Shown here: positions 5,440-9,077 of the stretch, one piece after another
Numbering within the stretch: position 1 is the stretch's first letter
Layout: every line of letters begins with the position of its first letter
Assembly (NCBI GenBank): GCA_015231995.1
Contig: JADGAO010000131.1
Span: 1 to 9,077, forward strand
Direction of reading: 5' to 3'
Length of the DNA: 9,077 nt
Source: Nitrospinota bacterium
GTDB taxonomy: Bacteria > Nitrospinota_A > UBA7883 > JACRLM01
Notes under the pieces: model-generated
The model's database searches: none
Told to the model about the DNA's origin: nothing
Seen by the model: only the letters and a program-made list of their open reading frames with translations
Position numbers and translations under genes: made by a program

Positions 5440-5533
5440 CGTAACCCGCGCCTTAACCACATCGCGAGCAATCCGTAATGTCGTTTCACGGCCGGGTTGT
5501 GCGCCAACCATTAAATATGAGACCAAGGAAATT

Positions 5534-6898
5534 ATGACTTTTGAAGAAATGGACCTTATCGAACCGCTGAAACGCGCCCTTAAACAGGAGGGTTACGAAC
5601 ACCCCACTCCGATCCAGGTGGGAGCTATCCCGCTTCTGTTAAAAGGCGGCGATTTGCTCGGGCTGGCGCAGACCGGCACTGGCAAGACAGCCGCGTTCGC
5701 ATTGCCTATCCTCCAGAAACTCGCTTCCGGCGGCAGGGCGATGCCTTATGCGCCCCGCGCTTTGGTGTTGACCCCCACGCGGGAGCTTGCCGTACAGATA
5801 GCCCAGAGCTTCGCCAAATATGGCCGCCACCTGAAAATGAAGGTGGCGATGGTATTTGGCGGCGTAGGACAGGAGCCGCAGGCTCGCGCGCTTTCGCGTG
5901 GCGTGGACATTCTGGTGGCCACCCCCGGCAGGCTTTTGGACCTGATGTCGCAGAGGCTGGTGAAGCTCGGTAGCGTGGAAATTTTCACGCTCGACGAAGC
6001 CGACCGGATGCTGGACATGGGATTCATCACCGATATTGAGAGGATTGTGGAGACTCTGCCCGCGAAAAGGCAGTCGCTCCTTTTCTCCGCCACCATGCCG
6101 AATGAGGCCAAGCACCTGGCCGCCTCGCTATTAAACGACCCGGCAACGGTTGCGGTCAACCCGGTCTCTTCGGCGGCCGACCGGATCGAGCAAAAGCTGA
6201 TGTTCGTCGGCAGGGACAAGAAGGATGACCTTCTTAAAAGCCTGCTCGACGACCAGACCATCTACCGTATGCTGGTTTTCACCCGCACCAAACACAGGGC
6301 CAACCGGCTCGCCGAAAAGCTCAACAAGCTCCGCATCCCGGCGGATTCCATCCACGGCAACAAGTCGCAGAGCGCCAGGCAAAGGGCGCTCAGCGGGTTT
6401 ATCAGCGGACGCACCCGCGTGCTTGTGGCCACCGATATCGCCGCGCGCGGCATTGATATCAGCGGCATCAGCCATGTGGTCAACTTCGAACTTCCGAACG
6501 AGCCGGAGAGCTACATCCACAGGATCGGCAGGACAGCCCGCGCCGGGGCGGAGGGTATCGCCATTTCGTTCTGCGACATGGACGAGCATGATTACCTCCA
6601 CGCCATCGAGCGGATCATCAAGGCCCCGATAACCGTGGACGAGACACAGCCGTTCCACTGCGCGGCGACCGCTTCGGCGAGGCGTGTGGCCGGGCGCAAA
6701 GGCCCCAGCGGCGGCTACGGCGGGAAGCCCCGCTACAGCCAGCGTTTCGGATCCTCCAACAGAGGCGGCGGTTATGCCAGAAGCGGCGAACGCTCTGGTG
6801 GCGAGCGATCGGGCGGGCAACGCTCCGGCGGTGAAAGGTCTGGCGGCGGCGGTTATGCTGGCCGTTCCAACAACCGCACTGGCCGAAGCTGGAACTGA
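5534..6898 (+). CDS. rhlE: ATP-dependent DEAD-box RNA helicase, RhlE-like
   Basis: A 454-residue helicase with the complete motif set: Q motif GYEHPTPIQ (20-28), motif I AQTGTGKT (45-52), Ia PTRELA (81-86), Ib TPGR (130-133), II DEAD (154-157), III SAT (185-187), IV LVFTRTK (247-253), V RGIDISGI (305-312) and VI HRIGRTARAG (329-338). It unwinds short RNA duplexes and remodels RNP using ATP, in ribosome assembly or RNA decay. After residue about 375 the tail is low-complexity Gly/Arg/Ser/Tyr with four RSGG(E/Q/G) repeats (420-439), a probable non-specific RNA-binding arm. An AAGGA ribosome-binding site precedes ATG 5534. It follows the RRM gene and ends before a strong terminator. The RhlE subfamily name rests on overall shape; a CsdA/DeaD relative is less likely because the protein is short. 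Confidence 0.95.
   Translation: MTFEEMDLIEPLKRALKQEGYEHPTPIQVGAIPLLLKGGDLLGLAQTGTGKTAAFALPILQKLASGGRAMPYAPRALVLTPTRELAVQIAQSFAKYGRHLKMKVAMVFGGVGQEPQARALSRGVDILVATPGRLLDLMSQRLVKLGSVEIFTLDEADRMLDMGFITDIERIVETLPAKRQSLLFSATMPNEAKHLAASLLNDPATVAVNPVSSAADRIEQKLMFVGRDKKDDLLKSLLDDQTIYRMLVFTRTKHRANRLAEKLNKLRIPADSIHGNKSQSARQRALSGFISGRTRVLVATDIAARGIDISGISHVVNFELPNEPESYIHRIGRTARAGAEGIAISFCDMDEHDYLHAIERIIKAPITVDETQPFHCAATASARRVAGRKGPSGGYGGKPRYSQRFGSSNRGGGYARSGERSGGERSGGQRSGGERSGGGGYAGRSNNRTGRSWN
6791..6850 (+). repeat. Four 15-bp coding repeats in the helicase tail (RSGGx)
   Basis: Four in-frame 15-nt units encode RSGGE, RSGGQ, RSGGE and RSGGG. Synonymous positions differ between units, so the peptide repeat is maintained while the DNA has diverged. 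Confidence 0.85.
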
Positions 6899-6920
6899 CC
6901 TGACATCATCCTGTCTTTTG

Positions 6921-6954
6921 CCCGCTTCTCTCGAAAGAGGGAAGCGGGTTTTTT
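6921..6954 (+). terminator. Rho-independent terminator of the RRM-helicase unit
   Basis: CCCGCTTCTCTC pairs with GAGGGAAGCGGG over 12 bp (one G-T pair) around a GAAA tetraloop. Six T residues follow directly. It lies 22 bp after the helicase stop and between convergent genes. In the minus direction no T-run follows, so it serves the plus strand. Confidence 0.92.
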
Positions 6955-6971
6955 ATTCGACGCGCCCTTAC

Positions 6972-7298
6972 TCATGGCGCTTGCTCCGGCTCTATCGTGC
7001 AGGTAAGCGGGAAGCCTCTTGCGCGGGCGGCGGCGTGTGTCCCCTGCACCTTGAACTCCGCCCTCTCCAGCGGCATCAGGGCAACTCTCTCCAATCCGTT
7101 GTGGTGAATGGATAACATCACTTCCACGGCGCGTTCCTGCCCGTAATCGTACATCCTCATCAGGATTTCCACGACGAATTCCATTGTGGTCACCGGGTCG
7201 TTATGCATCACAACCCAATAGAGCGGCGCAAGACTCTCCCTGGTGGAGGTCTCGTCGTCCATGTGTGGGGTTGGTTGATATTTTGTCGTCCGGCCCAT
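6972..7298 (-). CDS. clpS: ATP-dependent Clp protease adaptor ClpS
   Basis: A 108-residue protein of the ClpS family, which binds destabilising N-terminal residues and hands N-degron substrates to ClpAP. The core YWVVMHNDPVTTMEFVVEIL carries the Asn-Asp pair (33-34) that grips the substrate amino group and the gatekeeper Met (39). The second half has MLSIHHNG with the conserved His (65) and ends with the family's FPLTCTIEP. The N-terminal 25 residues are polar and probably disordered, as in relatives that inhibit ClpA's ATPase. The start is placed at ATG 7298; a TTG seven codons upstream (7319) is possible but lacks a ribosome-binding site. The helicase gene is convergent, the kinase gene divergent only 63 bp away. 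clpA is not in the window. Confidence 0.92.
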   Translation of the reverse strand: MGRTTKYQPTPHMDDETSTRESLAPLYWVVMHNDPVTTMEFVVEILMRMYDYGQERAVEVMLSIHHNGLERVALMPLERAEFKVQGTHAAARARGFPLTCTIEPEQAP

Positions 7299-7325
7299 TA
7301 TTTGCAACCTGTTATCCAAGAATCC

Positions 7326-7354
7326 GTGAATAAACCAAGTTTACCCAATATAAT
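7326..7354 (+). promoter_or_regulatory. Promoter of the histidine kinase gene, probably giving a leaderless mRNA
   Basis: A perfect TATAAT (7349-7354) is preceded at 17 bp by a weak GTGAAT (7326-7331). The ATG at 7362 lies 7 nt after the -10 box, at the expected transcription start, and no Shine-Dalgarno precedes it. Confidence 0.5.
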
Positions 7355-7361
7355 GGAAAAC

Positions 7362-8501
7362 ATGGACGACAAACTTGAAAAAGTCAACTTTCTCGGTGGC
7401 TATCTGGCCTCCGCCAGGTCTGAAGACCAGATACTGGACATGGCCATCCACATCACCCGCGACATACTGGGTTTCGACCACGCCATCATCCGCCTTTTGG
7501 AAGGCGACGCCCTGCTGAGCAAGAAGTACATCGGATTCCCGCGCGAGGCGGCGGACATCATCATCCATCTCGACGAGGGGATAAGCGGCGAGGCGGCGCG
7601 TAACGGCAAATCCATTCTCGTCGAGGACACCACCAAAGACCCACGCTTCATCGCGGGCGTGGAGAACTGCCGGTCGGAGCTTTGCGTGCCGATAAAGTAC
7701 GACGAGAAGACGATAGGCATATTCAACGTGGAAAGCGAGCAGGCCGCGTTTTTCAGCGAGAGCGACAAACGCCTGCTGGAGACGCTTTCATCCCAGATGG
7801 CGGCGGCCCTTGCGGCAACGCGCCTGCGCGAAGAGCTTGCGAAGACGGAAAAACTTTCGATACTTGGCCGAATGGCCTCGTCCATACTCCACGACATACG
7901 CAACGACATACATCATCTGAACATCTCGTCCGACCTGTTGTCCCGCAAAGACGTGCCGCCGGAGCGGGTCGTGAAACTGGCCGGCCTGGTAAAAAAGTCT
8001 GCGGACAACATCTACGCGTTGATAGAGGACATCTTCGATTTCGTGAAGACGGGCCGGGCGACGCTCGTTAAAAAAGAATCTCTAATTGCGGAGACGCTCG
8101 AACCGGTTGCCGAACAGGCGCGGGAACTTGGCGGGAACCGGGTGGAGGTGAAACTTTTTGTGGAGCCGGGGCTTGCCGTTTCGATGGATCGGCGCAGGTT
8201 CCGCCGGGTGATGTTGAACCTTGCCCGTAACGGCGTGGAAGCCATGCCCGATGGCGGAACGCTTACGATAACCGCCAAGAAAGCGGATGGCGTGGTGAAG
8301 GTGAAAGTCTCCGACACAGGCGTGGGCATCCCGAAGTCGAACCTTGCGAAGATATGGGAGCCGTTATTCACAGCGGGCAAAAAAGACGGCGCTGGGCTTG
8401 GCATGGCGATAGTTAAGCAGATCGTGGAAGACCACGGCTGGAGCATCGGCGTGGAGTCGGAAGAGGGGAAAGGGACGACGTTTACGGTGAGGATGGGGTG
8501 A
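7362..8501 (+). CDS. Soluble GAF-domain sensor histidine kinase
   Basis: A 379-residue protein without transmembrane segments, so it senses a cytosolic cue. Residues about 15-155 are a GAF domain (EDQILDMAIHITRDILG..., GEGI-like DEGISGEAARNG, and SELCVPI near 105-111). A helical linker (about 150-170) leads to the H-box SILHDIRNDIHHL, where His 177 is the probable phosphorylation site. The catalytic domain has the N-box VMLNLARNGVEAMP (283-296), G1 VSDTGVGIP (316-324), an F-box region IWEPLFTAGK (331-340) and G2 GAGLGMAI (343-350). An earlier ATG at 7353 overlaps the TATAAT box, so ATG 7362 is preferred. No response regulator or receiver domain is in the window; it is an orphan kinase here. 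The ligand is unknown: GAF domains bind cyclic nucleotides, haem, bilins, nitrite-type ligands and others. A short ORF begins right after its stop. Confidence 0.92.
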   Translation: MDDKLEKVNFLGGYLASARSEDQILDMAIHITRDILGFDHAIIRLLEGDALLSKKYIGFPREAADIIIHLDEGISGEAARNGKSILVEDTTKDPRFIAGVENCRSELCVPIKYDEKTIGIFNVESEQAAFFSESDKRLLETLSSQMAAALAATRLREELAKTEKLSILGRMASSILHDIRNDIHHLNISSDLLSRKDVPPERVVKLAGLVKKSADNIYALIEDIFDFVKTGRATLVKKESLIAETLEPVAEQARELGGNRVEVKLFVEPGLAVSMDRRRFRRVMLNLARNGVEAMPDGGTLTITAKKADGVVKVKVSDTGVGIPKSNLAKIWEPLFTAGKKDGAGLGMAIVKQIVEDHGWSIGVESEEGKGTTFTVRMG

Positions 8502-8663
8502 ATGAAAACAAAACTTGTTGAGCAGGCTCAGGAGACAGCGGCTCTGATAAAAATTTTAGCTCTCGGCGACCGACAGGTTGAGGAAGGAAAGGTTCAGTCC
8601 GTCGTTTCCGTCTTCCAGCGTTTGCGTGAGCGCGGGACGAAAGGAAGAATTGCGGCGCCTTGA
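8502..8663 (+). CDS. 53-residue ORF, resembles the C-terminal half of a Phd/YefM-type antitoxin
   Basis: ATG at 8502 follows the kinase stop codon TGA (8499-8501) with no gap. A GAGG (8489-8492) lies 9 nt upstream inside the kinase gene, so translational coupling is likely. The product begins MKTKLVEQAQETAALIKILA and continues LGDRQVEEGKVQSVVSVFQRL, ending in a basic tail. The pattern 'LLKILALGxxxIExGKVxxxxxVFxRLR' resembles the toxin-neutralising C-terminal segment that I associate with Phd-like antitoxins. The DNA-binding N-terminal half of such proteins is missing. It could be a stand-alone small antitoxin, a remnant, or an unrelated helical kinase partner. No toxin gene is visible downstream. 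Assignment is tentative; the coding claim rests on the exact junction, the ribosome-binding site and a sensible amphipathic helix pattern. Confidence 0.5.
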   Translation: MKTKLVEQAQETAALIKILALGDRQVEEGKVQSVVSVFQRLRERGTKGRIAAP

Positions 8664-9077
8664 TTTTTCTCCCTTATTCATAAACGTTCTTCCGATGCCA
8701 TTTAGATAGATTTCGCAAGCCACCGGATACACTGGAGTAGGGGCTATTGGCCGGACTCATTACTCGTCGTTTCGCCGTGGTCGCCACCGGGTGTCGCCCA
8801 AACAGGAGAACGGCTCAATAAATGCTGTTCGAGGTGTTTTTGTACATTTGGAGGGCGAAGAGAAGTACCCGTTCTTTTCCCTCCCCTTAACAAGAAGAGC
8901 TTTGCATAACAAAACGATTTGCATATTTTGTCATCCTGAGGGAGCCTCAGCGACCGAAGGTCAAATAAGAACAGATTCTTCGCTGGCGCTCAGAATGACA
9001 ATATTGCGAATGTGATGGGTTATGCAACGCTCTCCTTAATAAGGGGGGTGGCGCAAAGCGTCGGGGGTTAAACCCCC
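8664..9077. other. Non-coding, repeat-rich right end
   Basis: I find no credible gene. At 8824-8838 GCTGTTCGAGGTGTT repeats exactly the sequence at 941-955 in the composite repeat. An imperfect hairpin GGAGGG...CCCTCC lies at 8850-8884. The inverted copy of the 3.5 kb repeat follows (8892-9035), then CCTTAATAAGG (9034-9044) and a terminal palindrome GGGGGTTAAACCCCC (9063-9077). An ORF at 8791-9015 is a read-through of these repeats. Confidence 0.6.
8892..9035 (-). repeat. Dispersed repeat, single-unit copy, inverted relative to 3536-3790
   Basis: One unit (8929-9000) starts TGTCATCCTGAGGGAGCC and ends CTCAGAATGACA. Nucleotides 8974-9020 are an exact 47-nt reverse complement of 3548-3594. The flanks on both sides, including GCATATTTTG on the left and TGTGATGGGTTATGC on the right, also match the inverted flanks of the 3.5 kb copy with few changes. 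That copy carries two units where this one has one. Confidence 0.85.

Noticed and set aside
6131..6820. 229-codon open frame on the minus strand inside the helicase gene
   Set aside because: It is antisense to a complete DEAD-box helicase. The long open frame follows from GC-rich third positions, and the product shows no recognisable domain.
7203..7361. Upstream 53-residue extension of the histidine kinase
   Set aside because: It overlaps the divergent clpS coding region antisense and reads through the TATAAT box; the GAF domain begins only after ATG 7362.
8791..9015. 74-codon ORF near the right end
   Set aside because: It is translated from the inverted dispersed repeat and a hairpin, with no ribosome-binding site or domain pattern.

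Overview
This window looks like chromosomal DNA from a Gram-negative-type, GC-moderate (roughly mid-50s percent by eye) free-living bacterium. The proteins (dUTPase, ROK glucokinase, RRM protein, DEAD-box helicase, ClpS, GAF histidine kinase) are housekeeping or signalling types. The intergenic repeats of the 'TCATTCTGAG...GAAGAATC' and 'CGTCATTGCGAGG...GAAGCAATC' kind are common in Desulfobacterota, Nitrospinota and related environmental lineages. I cannot assign a species. I see no phage genes, transposase, tRNA, rRNA or CRISPR array.

Layout, left to right. (1) On the minus strand, a dUTPase gene (336-770) with a near-consensus promoter almost touching its start codon is followed by the 5' part of a zinc-ribbon/PilZ-like protein cut by the window edge (1-242). 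(2) At 862-1130 lies a composite hairpin-rich repeat. (3) At 1148-1438 (+) is a small IscA/HesB-fold protein without the usual cysteines. (4) At 1506-3492 is a divergent pair: a TVP38/DedA-type membrane protein with a C-terminal rhodanese (minus) and an ArsR-type regulator with a C-terminal rhodanese (plus). Two adjacent perfect palindromes lie just before the regulator. (5) At 3493-3962 there is a non-coding stretch with a tandem dimer of a dispersed repeat. (6) A ROK-family glucokinase (3963-4937, minus) stands divergent from an RRM RNA-binding protein (5173-5439) with a long foldable 5' leader. The RRM gene is followed by a DEAD-box helicase with a Gly/Arg/Ser tail (5534-6898) and a textbook terminator. 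(7) clpS (6972-7298, minus) stands divergent from a soluble GAF-histidine kinase (7362-8501, plus). The kinase is followed with no gap by a 53-codon ORF resembling the C-terminal part of Phd-type antitoxins. (8) At 8664-9077 is non-coding repeat DNA carrying an inverted copy of the 3.5 kb repeat.

How genes may work together. The ArsR-rhodanese and membrane-rhodanese genes are the best candidate for a functional unit: a regulator and a membrane protein that both end in a sulfurtransferase domain, sharing one regulatory region. This suggests reactive-sulfur or persulfide sensing and handling, which is inference. The RRM protein and DEAD-box helicase form a plausible cold-adaptation/RNA-remodelling pair. 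The kinase has no response regulator here and would need a partner elsewhere. Two promoters (dut and the kinase) place their -10 boxes 7-9 nt before the start codon, suggesting leaderless mRNAs.
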